Assembly: GCF_014205275.1 (NCBI RefSeq)
Contig: NZ_JACHND010000001.1
Location: 5,208,001-5,272,000 of the forward strand
Direction of reading: 5' to 3'
Source: Sphaerisporangium siamense
Lineage (GTDB): Bacteria > Actinomycetota > Actinomycetes > Streptosporangiales > Streptosporangiaceae
DNA length: 64,000 nt
The stretch's first letter is position 1. Every line of letters begins with the position of its first letter. Below are positions 39,281 to 48,932 of this stretch, piece after piece. The position numbers and the translations under genes are program-made. The notes beneath the pieces are model-generated. The model was given only the letters and a program-made list of their open reading frames with translations. It did not search any database and had not been told where the DNA came from.

Positions 39281-41817
39281 TGAAGTTCCCGCTCTCCTGG
39301 CTGCGGGAGTACGTCGACCTGCCCGCCGTCACCGCCCACGAGGTCGCCGACAGGCTCACCGCGGCCGGCCTCAAGCTGGAGTCGATCGAGTCCGTCGGCT
39401 ACGACATCAAGAACGTCGTCGTCGGCGAGGTGCTCTCGATCGAGGAGCTCACCGGCTTCAAGAAGCCGATCCGCTACTGCTCGGTGGAGGTCGGCGAGGC
39501 CGCGCCCCGCTGGATCATCTGCGGCGCCACCAACTTCGCGGTCGGCGACCGGGTGGTGGTGGCGCTCCCCGGCGCCGTGCTGCCCGGCGGCTTCGAGGTC
39601 GGGTCGCGCAAGACCTACGGCCACGTGTCCGACGGCATGATCTGCTCGGCGCGCGAGCTCGGCGTCGGCGACGACCACGACGGCATCCTGATCCTGCCGT
39701 CCGACAGCCACCTCGGCGCGGACGTGGTCGAGCTGCTCGGCCTGCGCGACGACGTCATCGAGATCGAGGTCACCCCCGACCGGGGGTACGCCCTGTCGAT
39801 CAGGGGCGTGGCGCGCGAGGCCGCCGCGGCGTTCGGCGTGCCCTGGCACGACCCCGCCGACGTGGAGCCCCCGTCCTCCACCGGCGAGTCCCACCCGGCG
39901 TCCATCGCCGACCCCACCGCCTGCGACCGCTTCGTGCTCCGCTCGGTCACCGGGTTCGACCCCGGGGCCGAGACCCCGATGTGGCTGCAGGTCCGCCTGA
40001 TCCGCGCGGGCATGCGCCCGGTGTCGCTCGCCGTGGACGTCACCAACTACGTGATGCTCGAACTCGGCCAGCCGCTGCACGCCTTCGACCGCACCCGGCT
40101 GAGCGGCCCCATCGTGGTGCGCAGGTCCGAGCCGGGCGAGACGCTGGAGACCCTCGACCACGTCGTGCGCGAGCTCCACCCCGAGGACATCCTGATCACC
40201 GACGAGTCCGGCGCGATCTCCATGGCCGGCACGATGGGCGGCCTGGAGACCGAGATCTCCGACGAGTCCACCGACCTGGTGATCGAAGCCGCGCACTTCT
40301 CCGCGGGCGGCGTCGCGCGCATGTCGCGCCGCCACAACCTGGTCAGCGAGGCCTCCCGCCGCTTCGAGCGCGGCGTGGACCGCGAGCTGCCGGTGTACGC
40401 CTCGTGGCGCGCGGTGCAACTGCTGGTCGCGTTCGGCGGCGGCACGGCCGGCGCCGGGGTCACCGACGTCTCGATCGACGTCGAGCCCCCGACGATCACG
40501 ATGGCCGCCGACCACCCCGACCACGTGGCGGGCGTCACCTACGGCCGCGACACGGTGGTGCGCCGCCTGGAGCAGGTCGGCTGCACGGTCGTCGGCGCGC
40601 CCGAGCCCACCGGGCAGGACGGGGGCGAGGCGCTCCCGGCCGACGTCCTGGAGGGCCCGAGCGGCGCGGCGGGCACGCTCACGGTGACGCCGCCGTCCTG
40701 GCGTCCCGACCTGACCGACCCCAACGACCTGGCCGAAGAGGTCATCCGGCTGGAGGGGTACGACAAGCTGCCCTCGGTGCTGCCGGCCGCCCCCGCCGGG
40801 GCGGGCCTCACCGAGGCGCAGCGCCTGCGCCGCCGCGTCGGCCGGGCCCTGGCCGCCGCCGGGTACGTCGAGACCCTGGCCTACCCGTTCATGGGCGCGC
40901 GCGATCTGGACGCCCTGCAGCTCGCGGCCGACGACGCGCGGCGCCGGGCCGTCCGCCTGGCCAACCCGCTCAGCGAGGACGAGCCGCTGCTGCGCACCAC
41001 GCTGCTGCCCGGGCTGCTGAAGACCCTGGTACGCAACGTCGGGCGCGGCTTCGGCGACGTCGCGCTGTTCGAGTCCGGCCTGGTGTACCGGCCCGAGCCG
41101 GAGGCGCCGGAGCACGCCCCGGTGCTCGGCGTGGACCGCCGTCCCACCGACGAGGAACTGGCCACGATCACCGCGGCGCTGCCGCGGCAGCCGCTGCGGC
41201 TGGCCGTCGTGCTGGCCGGCGAGCGCGACCGGTCCGGCTGGTGGGGCGGAGGCCGCCAGGAGTCCTGGGCCGACGCGATCGAGGCCGCGCGGGTCGTCGC
41301 CCGTCAGGCCGGCGTCGAGCTCACCGTCACCGCCGACCGGCACGCGCCGTGGCACCCGGGCCGGTGCGCCGCGCTCCACCTCGGCGACACCCTGGTCGGC
41401 CACGCCGGCGAGCTGCACCCCCGGGTGGTCGAGGCGCTGGGGCTGCCGCCGCGCACCTGCGCGATGGAGCTGGAGCTGACGGTCCTGGAGGAGGCCCTGC
41501 CCGGTCCGGCCCAGGCCGTGCCGGTGTCGGCCTACCCGGTCGCCACGCAGGACGTCGCGCTGGTCGTTCCCGGCGAGACGCGGGTGGCCGACGTCGAGGC
41601 GGCGCTGCGCGAGGGCGCGGGCGAACTGCTGGAGTCGATCCGGCTGTTCGACGTCTACACCGGGGAGCAGGTCGGCGAGGGCAACAAGTCCCTGGCCTAC
41701 ACCCTGCGCTTCCGTGCCCCCGACCGCACGCTCACCGTCGAGGAGACCACCGCGGCGCGTGACGCCGCCGTGGCCCTGGCCGCCGAGCGCACCGGCGCCC
41801 GGCTGCGCGGAGCCTGA
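39280..41817 (+). CDS. pheT: Phenylalanine-tRNA ligase beta subunit
   Basis: The 845-residue beta subunit completes PheRS. It begins [15 protein letters not shown]. It has the EMAP-II-like tRNA-binding domain ([21 protein letters not shown]), B1/B5 domains ([40 protein letters not shown]), the B3/B4 editing domain that removes Tyr, the catalytic-like core, and a C-terminal FDX-ACB domain ([45 protein letters not shown]). ATG 39280 shares its A with the pheS stop. A strong stem-loop follows. Confidence 0.97.
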
Positions 41818-41818
41818 G

Positions 41819-41864
41819 CCGGCGGGGGCGGCGCGGACGGTCTCCGCGCGGCCCCCGCCGCCGG
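41819..41864. terminator. Bidirectional stem-loop between pheT and the acylase gene
   Basis: The segments 41819-41837 and 41843-41864 pair around a five-base loop (CGGTC). The core GGGGCGGCGCGGA/TCCGCGCGGCCCC has one mismatch, flanked by GGCGG/CCGCC. It occupies nearly the whole 48-bp gap between the two convergent genes. There is no U-tract, which is common for high-GC terminators. Confidence 0.7.
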
Positions 41865-41865
41865 G

Positions 41866-44800
41866 TCAGCGCGCGTAGACCTCCATCTCGTACAGCGAGT
41901 AGCCGTAGGACGTGCCCCGGGTGATGCCGCGCATGCGGACATGGCGGGCCGTCACGGGGGCGAAGGTCAGGTTGTCGACGCCGCCGTCGCCGGCGGCCGT
42001 CGCGGCGACCGTGGTCCAGGCCGAGCCGTCGGAGGAGGTCTGGATCTCGTAGGCCGCCCCGTAGGCCGCCTCCCAGCGCAGCACGACCCGGGACACGCTC
42101 TTCGGCGCGCCGAGGTCCACCTGGAGCCACTGGGCGTCGCTCGACGCGCTGGCCCAGCGGGTCGTGGGGTCTCCGTCGACCGCCCGGCTCGCCGGATAGT
42201 AGGGGATGAGCTGCGTGCTTGACGCCCGCGCGGACGCCCCGGCGGCGAGGTTGCCGATCGGGTCGCCCCGGTGGGCGGGGAACGAGACGGCCTGCTGGTA
42301 GGTCGGCCGGTTCTGCCACGAGATGAGGTGCTGCTTGATCCCGCCGAGCGGGGAGTGCCGCACGGCGTCGGCGCACCACTGGTCGCCCGCGGCGCACGCA
42401 TCGTCGGCGGGGTAGGTCGTGGCGGCGGGCTCGGCGAGGGCCGCCGCGAGGCTGTTCAGCAGGACGGCGCGGCAGCCGGCGAGCGTGCCGTCCCCGCAGT
42501 ACCGCCGGGGGAGCGGGCCGGCGACCTGATCGCCGAGCACGGCCCTGAGGTCTTTGCTCACATAGCCCCACCAGCCGTACTGGAACGCCGACCCCTTGTG
42601 GGCCTGCGCCTCGTTGGCGGAAGTGGGCAGGGAGGACACGTCGCCCTGCTGGCGGCCGGACGGCGACTCGTTGACCTGCAGCGCGTCGACCAGCGCCTGG
42701 TACAGCCCGTCGCCGAGGCCGGGCTTGAACTGCGCCCGGACCAGCAGCGGCCACCAGGCGTCGAAGGCGCGGATCGCGTCGGCGTGCGCGTAGGTCCTGC
42801 TGCCGGGTGAGGTCTCCAGCCGCCGGGCCCCGGAGGCGGCCCAGGCCGACAGCTTGGACACCGCCGGCGCGAGGGCCGGGTCGGTGACGGGCGCGCTGGT
42901 GAGCACGCGCAGCAGGTCGGGCAGGACCCTCTTGCCGCGCAGGTCGGTGACGGCGGCGTCCGCCATGATCCGCACGGTGCCCGCGCGGTCGAGCCTGCCC
43001 GCGCCCGCGAGCGCGGCCTTGACCGGGGCGTCCAGCAGGTCCACCCGGTGGACCGGGCCGAAGCTGAAGTTGCCGTCGGCGGCGCCGTAGTCCTTGGCCT
43101 GCTTGTTGTTCCAGCTCACCAGGTAGTCCTGGTTCGCGGTCTGCGGGTGGGCGGCGGGCGGGGTGTAGGACGCGGTGTTGGTGGCGGGATCGAAGCCCGC
43201 CCACTCGTGGGCCGCGTCGGCGGTCATCGGCAGGCCCGCATCGGCGGCGGGCGGGCGGACCGGGGTGTCGCCGGACATGAAGTACGCCGCGTCGGTGGAG
43301 TTCACGAAGAACCAGTTGAACGCGAAGCCGATCTTCGACGCGGAGGCGGTGAAGGCCGCCGCGTCGCCCATCTGGGCGGGGTCGTTGAACATCTGGAACC
43401 CGATGGCCGAGTCGGCCTCGTGCCGGTAGGTGGAGCGCAGGGTGGTGAACGCGGCCGGCTTGCCGCCCACGCTGCCGCGCCAGGTGACCAGGCCGTACTT
43501 GGTGCGCTGGATGACCAGGTCGTAGGACCCGGCCGCGGTGGAGTCGGCGACGGTCGGCTTCCAGGAGTTGGTCTTGCGCAGCGTCTCCATGGGCGTGCAG
43601 ACGCCGCGGTACAGGTAGTGGGAGGTGGCGGCGGTGACCGGGCCGCCGCCGGGCTCGCACAGCTCCAGGGCGTAGGTGTCGGTGATGTCCTGGCCGCTGG
43701 AGGTCGCGCTCCAGGCGTAGTCGGTGCCCCGGCCGAGCAGCACGTACATGTTGAGCCCGGCGAACGCCGCGCCGCGCGCCCGGACGCCGGGCCCGGACAG
43801 CTCCTGCAGCATGAGCAGTTGCGGGGCGAAGTAGCCGGTCTGGGGTCCGAAGACCGCGATGGGGTGGCCGGTAGTGGACTCGGCGGCCGAGACCACGATC
43901 GCGTTGGACATGCCCGGCTCGGAGTTGTCGACGGTGAGGCCGCCGAGCACGCCGGTGCCGCGGGCGGCGGCGGGGACGGGGGCGGTGGCCGAGCCCTTCT
44001 CGTTGAGGGTGATGTCGACAGGCGCGGCGGCGTCGGGGAGCACGACGCCGGTCGCGGCGGGCGCGTCGCCGGAGGGGAAGCTCTGCCCGTTGTGCAGGGT
44101 GAGGGTGGCCTCGGGGTCGTTGCGGGCGCGGAACGCCGCCCACACCTGGTCGCCGGCCGCGGTGCCGTACTTGGCGCGGGCGGCGACGCGGACCAGGGCC
44201 GACCGCATCTCGGCCCCGCCGCCTCCGCCGAAGATCCCGCCGATGACGCCCGAGATCGCCACCACGTCGGCCCGCGTGAAGTGCTGGGGCCCGCCGGCGT
44301 TGGTGATCGCGTCGAGGTGGCCGGTGAGCACGTACTCGCCGGGGCAGTCGCGGGCGGCCATGCAGTGGTCGATGTAGGCGTTGATTCCGGCGACGTACTC
44401 GCCCACGTCGGCGTACAGCCGGGCGCCGCGCGGGCCGGAGTCCCTGAGCCGGGTGATCTGGGCCTCCAGGTCGGCCTCGGTGTAGGGGGAGTTGCGCCAG
44501 ACGCTCTGCTCCAGCTCCCGGTTGCCGGGGGCGCCGCCCGCGAACGGCGTCAGCTCGCCCCGGCCGACGTGCCGCATCAGGTCCATGACCCACAGCCGGT
44601 CCTCGGCGCCCGCGTACCCGGCGCCGAACATCGTGCCCTCGCGGGTCGTGCCGGTGATGTGCGGGACGCCGGTCGCCCTGTCCCTGACGATGGTCACGTC
44701 GGAGCGCGGGCTGACGGTGCTCTCGACCTGGCCCGCGGGCACGCCGAAGGAGGCGTCGCCGAAGAACCGCGAGATCTGGTCCTCGCGGAGCCCGGTGTAG

Positions 44801-45054
44801 CCGGCGATGAGGCCGGCGTACTTGGCGAGCTGGTCGCCCGAGTGCCGCGGCATGGTGCCGAGCGCCTGGTGGGCGAGGATCTCGGCGAGGGTCGCGTCGC
44901 CGTTCTGGCCGGGCGGCAGGATGTCCGCGCACTGGCCGAGGCAGTAGTCGTCGGTGGTGTAGACGGCGGCGGAGGCGGGGACGACGGGGGAGGCCAGCGC
45001 GATGATCGCCAGCGCGGAGGCCGCGGTGATCAACCGCCGGAGACGAGCGTGCAT
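41866..45054 (-). CDS. Secreted penicillin-acylase-family Ntn hydrolase with C-terminal F5/8C (discoidin-like) domain
   Basis: This 1,062-residue exported protein has a Sec signal (MHARLRRLITAASALAIIALA, cleavage near ASA-AVY). ATG 45054 has GGGGG six bases upstream; an ATG at 45072 is less likely. The precursor A-chain region (DVTIVRDRATGVPHITGTTREG, YAGAEDRLWVMDLMR) precedes the self-cleavage site at MSNAIVVSA, where Ser383 would become the N-terminal nucleophile of the B chain. The residue before it is Met where Gly is usual. The C-terminal 140 residues (ARASSTQLIPYYPASRAVDG, TTRWASASSDAQWLQVDLG) are an F5/8C carbohydrate- or surface-binding module. Family substrates are amides such as beta-lactams or acyl-homoserine lactones; specificity here is unknown. 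Confidence 0.9.
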   Translation of the reverse strand: MHARLRRLITAASALAIIALASPVVPASAAVYTTDDYCLGQCADILPPGQNGDATLAEILAHQALGTMPRHSGDQLAKYAGLIAGYTGLREDQISRFFGDASFGVPAGQVESTVSPRSDVTIVRDRATGVPHITGTTREGTMFGAGYAGAEDRLWVMDLMRHVGRGELTPFAGGAPGNRELEQSVWRNSPYTEADLEAQITRLRDSGPRGARLYADVGEYVAGINAYIDHCMAARDCPGEYVLTGHLDAITNAGGPQHFTRADVVAISGVIGGIFGGGGGAEMRSALVRVAARAKYGTAAGDQVWAAFRARNDPEATLTLHNGQSFPSGDAPAATGVVLPDAAAPVDITLNEKGSATAPVPAAARGTGVLGGLTVDNSEPGMSNAIVVSAAESTTGHPIAVFGPQTGYFAPQLLMLQELSGPGVRARGAAFAGLNMYVLLGRGTDYAWSATSSGQDITDTYALELCEPGGGPVTAATSHYLYRGVCTPMETLRKTNSWKPTVADSTAAGSYDLVIQRTKYGLVTWRGSVGGKPAAFTTLRSTYRHEADSAIGFQMFNDPAQMGDAAAFTASASKIGFAFNWFFVNSTDAAYFMSGDTPVRPPAADAGLPMTADAAHEWAGFDPATNTASYTPPAAHPQTANQDYLVSWNNKQAKDYGAADGNFSFGPVHRVDLLDAPVKAALAGAGRLDRAGTVRIMADAAVTDLRGKRVLPDLLRVLTSAPVTDPALAPAVSKLSAWAASGARRLETSPGSRTYAHADAIRAFDAWWPLLVRAQFKPGLGDGLYQALVDALQVNESPSGRQQGDVSSLPTSANEAQAHKGSAFQYGWWGYVSKDLRAVLGDQVAGPLPRRYCGDGTLAGCRAVLLNSLAAALAEPAATTYPADDACAAGDQWCADAVRHSPLGGIKQHLISWQNRPTYQQAVSFPAHRGDPIGNLAAGASARASSTQLIPYYPASRAVDGDPTTRWASASSDAQWLQVDLGAPKSVSRVVLRWEAAYGAAYEIQTSSDGSAWTTVAATAAGDGGVDNLTFAPVTARHVRMRGITRGTSYGYSLYEMEVYAR

Positions 45055-45104
45055 TGAGAACCCCCAAAACATGAGGCGGACTCGAAACCGCTGAGCTTGG
45101 GAGG

Positions 45105-45133
45105 AACATACGCTCGCGCGCGGACGCGATCAA
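45105..45133 (-). promoter_or_regulatory. Sigma-70-type promoter of the acylase gene
   Basis: On the minus strand TTGATC (45128-45133) and TATGTT (45105-45110) are separated by exactly 17 bp. They lie about 50 bp upstream of the acylase start, within the 116-bp gap after the GAP1-related gene, so the acylase can be transcribed separately from the upstream cluster. Confidence 0.65.
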
Positions 45134-45170
45134 TGGGCCGTGTGGAATCACTCCACCGGAGCGGTCAAGG

Positions 45171-46943
45171 TCAGCTCCGCCGGCGGCGCAGGCCGAGCAG
45201 GCGGGTCGCGCCGCGGTCCGCGGGCGGCAGCGGCCCCTGCGGGCCGTCGGGCGGCGGCGCGGGGGACAGGCCGCGCTTGAGCGTCTCCTCGCCGATCTCG
45301 GCCTGGCGCAGCAGGTCGGCGAAGACCCACTCCAGCAGCTCCTGGCGCGCCTCGGGCGCGCACATGCCCGACACCGCCGCCAGCAGCGAGGCCGACGGCG
45401 CGCCCGTCTGCGACAGGAACTCCTTCTCCACGGTCGGGCGGTCGAGCACCGGGCCGTAGGCCGCGGTCAGCAGCGTGTGGAACCGGCGTATCTGGTTCTC
45501 CGGGTCCGCCGGGTGCAGCCGGTGGACCACCGCCGCCAGGTGCCCGCGCCGCCGCAGCGCCTCGCCGATCGGCGCGCGCTCCGCCGGGTCGGCCCCGCGC
45601 GCCGCCAGCTCGCCGCACATCGCGTACACCGACGCCGGGTCCAGCGGCTCGCGCAGCGCGGCCTCGACCAGCGCCTCCGCCGGCAGCGCCGACAGCAGCG
45701 GCGCCGCCTCACCCCGGTCCAGGTACCGGACGAGCCGCAGCACCACGGCCGGCTCGGCCGCGGACATCCGCCGCATGGCCGCCGCGAGCGGCGGCGGCAG
45801 CCAGTGCTCGGCGTTGCCGCGGATCTCCTCGAAGCCCTCCAGCGTGAGCCGCGGCCCGTAGGCGAGCGGCAGCAGCACGTCGTACAGCCGTTCCTCGGTG
45901 GCGGAGTCCAGGGCGCGGGCCGCCACGAAGACGCGGCGGTCGGCGATGATCCGCCGCAGGTCACGGCCGCGGTCGGCGGGCCGGGGGCCGCGGGCCACGG
46001 CGGCGAGCGCGTCGAGGGTCCGGGTCAGCCGCCGGGCGTCCCCCTGGGCGATGCTGTCGGCGCAGGCCCTCAGCAGGTCGGCGGCCGACTCCCGCCGCGC
46101 GGCGCGGGTGGCGTCCAGGTCGGCGATGGAATCGGCCACGCCCGCCAGGTCGGCGGCCTTCATCGGCCGCGGCCGGGTGTCGCGCGCGAACCGCTCCACC
46201 GCCTCGGCCAGGTCGCCGCAGGCGGCGAGCGCCGTCATGTACCGCCGGGCGACCTGCGGCAACCCCTCGGCGTCGGCCTCGCCGGTCCAGGAGACCGCGT
46301 GCGCGCCCGCGGGGGCGTGCCGGGCGAAGGACAGCGCGATGCGGTGGTGCGAGGCGGCGTCGGTCCACGTCGAGGCGGTGAGCCTGCTGCGGAATCCGTA
46401 CGGCAGCAGGCTCGTGACCGCGTCCAGGAACCGCAGCCGGGCCTCCAGCGGCTCGGCCTCGGCGCCCACCACGCAGACCGGGTCGCCGGTGACCAGCAGG
46501 GCCGCGGCCTCCATGGCCTTCGCGCCCGCCGCGTCCGCCGTCGCGCGCGGGTCCAGGGCACTGACCTGGACCTCCAGCGGCCCGTCCGCGGGCAGGGCGC
46601 ACCCGCCGAGCGCCTCGTAGAGACCCGCGTAGGCGGCCGGTCCCTCGGCCAGGCGGGCGAAGGGCACGCAGAAGTACCGGGTCACGGGGATGTTGCGCCC
46701 GAAGGCGTCGCGGTGGTGCGACCACTCCTGGACGGCCATGCCGGTGTAGAGGGCCGAGCCGTCGCTGACCCAGCTCATCGTCACCTGGGGCAGGTCGGCG
46801 GTGAAGCCGGGCGCGTACCGCGCGATGATCGTCGCGTACTCGTCGCGGCTGAACGGGCCCTGGCCGTGCGCGAGGACGGCGTCCTCGTCGCCGGTGCCGG
46901 GCTGCTTGCCCCACAGGGCCCACGCGGCGGTGATCGGTGCCAT
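45171..46943 (-). CDS. GTPase-associated protein 1-related protein, paralogue B (soluble)
   Basis: The 590-residue protein opens with TAAWALWGKQPGTGDEDAVLAHGQGPFSRDEYATII, which aligns with the start of paralogue A (TAEWALFGKDSGAGGDYGIIAG, FSRDEFHDIL). Shared segments include VTRYFCVPF, LLPYGFRSRLTASTWTDAASHHRIALSFA, and a C-terminal helical half. From memory this is the actinobacterial GAP1-N2/GAP1-M architecture found beside TRAFAC GTPases; the Pfam assignment is unverified. It has no membrane segment and ends in a basic tail (LGLRRRRS). ATG 46943 has GAGGAGAG upstream, and the gene starts 21 bp after paralogue A ends. The function is probably as partner or effector of the GTPase encoded two genes upstream. 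Confidence 0.8.
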   Translation of the reverse strand: MAPITAAWALWGKQPGTGDEDAVLAHGQGPFSRDEYATIIARYAPGFTADLPQVTMSWVSDGSALYTGMAVQEWSHHRDAFGRNIPVTRYFCVPFARLAEGPAAYAGLYEALGGCALPADGPLEVQVSALDPRATADAAGAKAMEAAALLVTGDPVCVVGAEAEPLEARLRFLDAVTSLLPYGFRSRLTASTWTDAASHHRIALSFARHAPAGAHAVSWTGEADAEGLPQVARRYMTALAACGDLAEAVERFARDTRPRPMKAADLAGVADSIADLDATRAARRESAADLLRACADSIAQGDARRLTRTLDALAAVARGPRPADRGRDLRRIIADRRVFVAARALDSATEERLYDVLLPLAYGPRLTLEGFEEIRGNAEHWLPPPLAAAMRRMSAAEPAVVLRLVRYLDRGEAAPLLSALPAEALVEAALREPLDPASVYAMCGELAARGADPAERAPIGEALRRRGHLAAVVHRLHPADPENQIRRFHTLLTAAYGPVLDRPTVEKEFLSQTGAPSASLLAAVSGMCAPEARQELLEWVFADLLRQAEIGEETLKRGLSPAPPPDGPQGPLPPADRGATRLLGLRRRRS

Positions 46944-46964
46944 CGCTCTCCTCGTCCGGCGCGC

Positions 46965-48932
46965 TCAGCGGCCGATGACCAGGTACAGGACCGCGAGGGC
47001 GAGGACGGCCCCTGGCACCATGATGACCAGGAAGCGCGCGAGTTCCACCCTGGCGACGCGCCGGTGCTCGTCGGCGGCCGAGGGGAGGACCGGTGGCCCG
47101 CCGTGGCGGCGGCGGGTGCGCAGGAAGGAGCGGGTGGGCGCCGTGTCGGAGATCGGGGCGTCCACCGCGACCGCGGGCCCCGCCGCGCCGGGACCGCCGG
47201 GCTCGGCCCCGGGAGCGGGCCGCCGGAGCAGACCGGCCCGGCCGCGCAGGGCCTGCCACAACGCCCGGGGCCGCGTCCTCCTGGCGCGGGTGCTCGCCGC
47301 CGCGACCAGCAGCATGGCGATGTGGGGCTCCACGGCGCGCGCGGCGATCGCCCCGAGCCGGTCGTCGGCGGGGGACGGGCCGTAGGCGATGTGCAGGAAC
47401 TCGTCCAGCACGTTGGCCTGCGTCTCGGGGTCGCCCGGATACGCCGCCGCGACCGCGGCGGACAGGAACACGTGCTCCTCCAGCACGCGGGCGATCTCGG
47501 CGTTGCCGGTGAGCCGGTCGGCGTGCCTCGTCACCCTGTCGCGGAGGTAGCGGACGACCTCGGGGTCGGACGGCTCGTGCGCGGCGACCGGGATCAGCAG
47601 GGAGATGGCGGTCCGTTCCACCATGTGCGCCAGGGAGCTCTCCGGAGCGCGGACGGCCACCCGCACCTGCACGAGGTCGTCGTCCAGGGGCATGCGCGCC
47701 ATCGCGGCGTACAGGTCGGCGCTCGGCAGGGCCGCCCGGGTGATCGAATCCAGGTCGGCGGAGGTGAGCGCGTGCCCGTATCCCAGGCGCAGGATCAGCT
47801 CGTAGAAGGCGCCGTCCGGGCCCCGGGGGCCGGCCGCGGCGGCGGGCAGCACCCTGGTCTCGATGATCTGGCGATGGCGGGCCCTATCGTGCCGGCTCGG
47901 CTCGCGCGCGTCCGCCAGCGCCTTGAGCCCGGCCGCGGCGAGGCCGAGCTCGCCGTAGTCACGCGTGTTCAGCGCCGCGGCGCACCGATGCAGGAGGTCC
48001 TCGATCGTGGCCGGGTTCTCCGGCACGGCCGGGAGCTCGGGGGGCGCCGGGGGGCCGGGGAGGGCCGGCACGTCCAGGATGTCGCCGGTCGCCGGTACAC
48101 CCTCCAGGACGGCTTCCGCCACGTCGAAGGCGTGCCGGAACCCGACGGGCTTGGTCGCGGCGGCGAGCGCCCTGACGACGGTCACGGGCGGGCGGCGCAC
48201 CAGGGCGTCGTAGTACTCGCGCGTGGTCTGGCTCCACGGCCGGCCCGCCGTCGTGTTCCAGTGCAGCGGGAAGGCGTCCCTCTTGGCGTTCTTGGCGAAC
48301 GAGAGCTTGATCCGGTGCGACGTCGCGCTGTCGGTCCACGTCGAGGCCGTGAGCCGTGTACGCACGCCGTAGGGCAGCAGCGCCGCCACGGTGTCCAGGT
48401 AGCGCAGGCGGTCCAGGACGTGCAGGTTCTCGCCGCCGAGCACGCAGATCTGCTCCTCGGTGAGCAGCAGGGCCGCCGCGGCCTTCGCCGTGTCTCCGGC
48501 CCTGGCCGCGATCGCGGCGAGCTGGGGCTCGTCCAGGACGGGGACCGTGAGCACCACCGGGTCCTCGCCGACGGGGGCGCAGGTCGCGACGGCGGCGTAC
48601 AGCGCCTCGTAGGACACCGGCGTGTCCTGCAGCATGCTGTAGGGCACGCAGTAGTAGCTGGTGAGGGCGACGGGACGGCCCTCGTGGTCGCGCCGGTTCG
48701 ACCAGCCGTGCACGGCCAGCCCGATGTAGGCCCCCTCGTCGTCCACCCTGAGGCAGCTGATCGTCACCTCGGGCGGGCTGACCTGGCCGGGCGACCACCG
48801 GAAGAGGATGTCGTGGAACTCGTCCCGGCTGAACTCGCCCCGGCTGCCGGCGATGATGCCGTAGTCGCCGCCCGCGCCGGAGTCCTTGCCGAACAGGGCC
48901 CACTCGGCGGTGAGCCGCACCACGCCGCTCAC
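46965..48932 (-). CDS. GTPase-associated protein 1-related protein, paralogue A (tail-anchored)
   Basis: The 655-residue protein begins VSGVVRLTAEWALFGKDSG. Its N-terminal domain (residues 1 to about 260) contains EVTISCLRVDDEGAYIGLAVHGWSNRRDH, VALTSYYCVPYSML and LLPYGVRTRLTASTWTDSATSHRIKLSFA, shared with paralogue B. An all-helical middle follows, with repeated Leu/Ala-rich helices. The C-terminal 24 residues are a TM helix (ARFLVIMVPGAVLALAVLYLVIGR) preceded by Arg-rich sequence, so it is probably tail-anchored with the body in the cytosol. GTG 48932 overlaps the GTPase stop by 4 bp, which strongly supports a stoichiometric complex. Confidence 0.8.
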   Translation of the reverse strand: MSGVVRLTAEWALFGKDSGAGGDYGIIAGSRGEFSRDEFHDILFRWSPGQVSPPEVTISCLRVDDEGAYIGLAVHGWSNRRDHEGRPVALTSYYCVPYSMLQDTPVSYEALYAAVATCAPVGEDPVVLTVPVLDEPQLAAIAARAGDTAKAAAALLLTEEQICVLGGENLHVLDRLRYLDTVAALLPYGVRTRLTASTWTDSATSHRIKLSFAKNAKRDAFPLHWNTTAGRPWSQTTREYYDALVRRPPVTVVRALAAATKPVGFRHAFDVAEAVLEGVPATGDILDVPALPGPPAPPELPAVPENPATIEDLLHRCAAALNTRDYGELGLAAAGLKALADAREPSRHDRARHRQIIETRVLPAAAAGPRGPDGAFYELILRLGYGHALTSADLDSITRAALPSADLYAAMARMPLDDDLVQVRVAVRAPESSLAHMVERTAISLLIPVAAHEPSDPEVVRYLRDRVTRHADRLTGNAEIARVLEEHVFLSAAVAAAYPGDPETQANVLDEFLHIAYGPSPADDRLGAIAARAVEPHIAMLLVAAASTRARRTRPRALWQALRGRAGLLRRPAPGAEPGGPGAAGPAVAVDAPISDTAPTRSFLRTRRRHGGPPVLPSAADEHRRVARVELARFLVIMVPGAVLALAVLYLVIGR

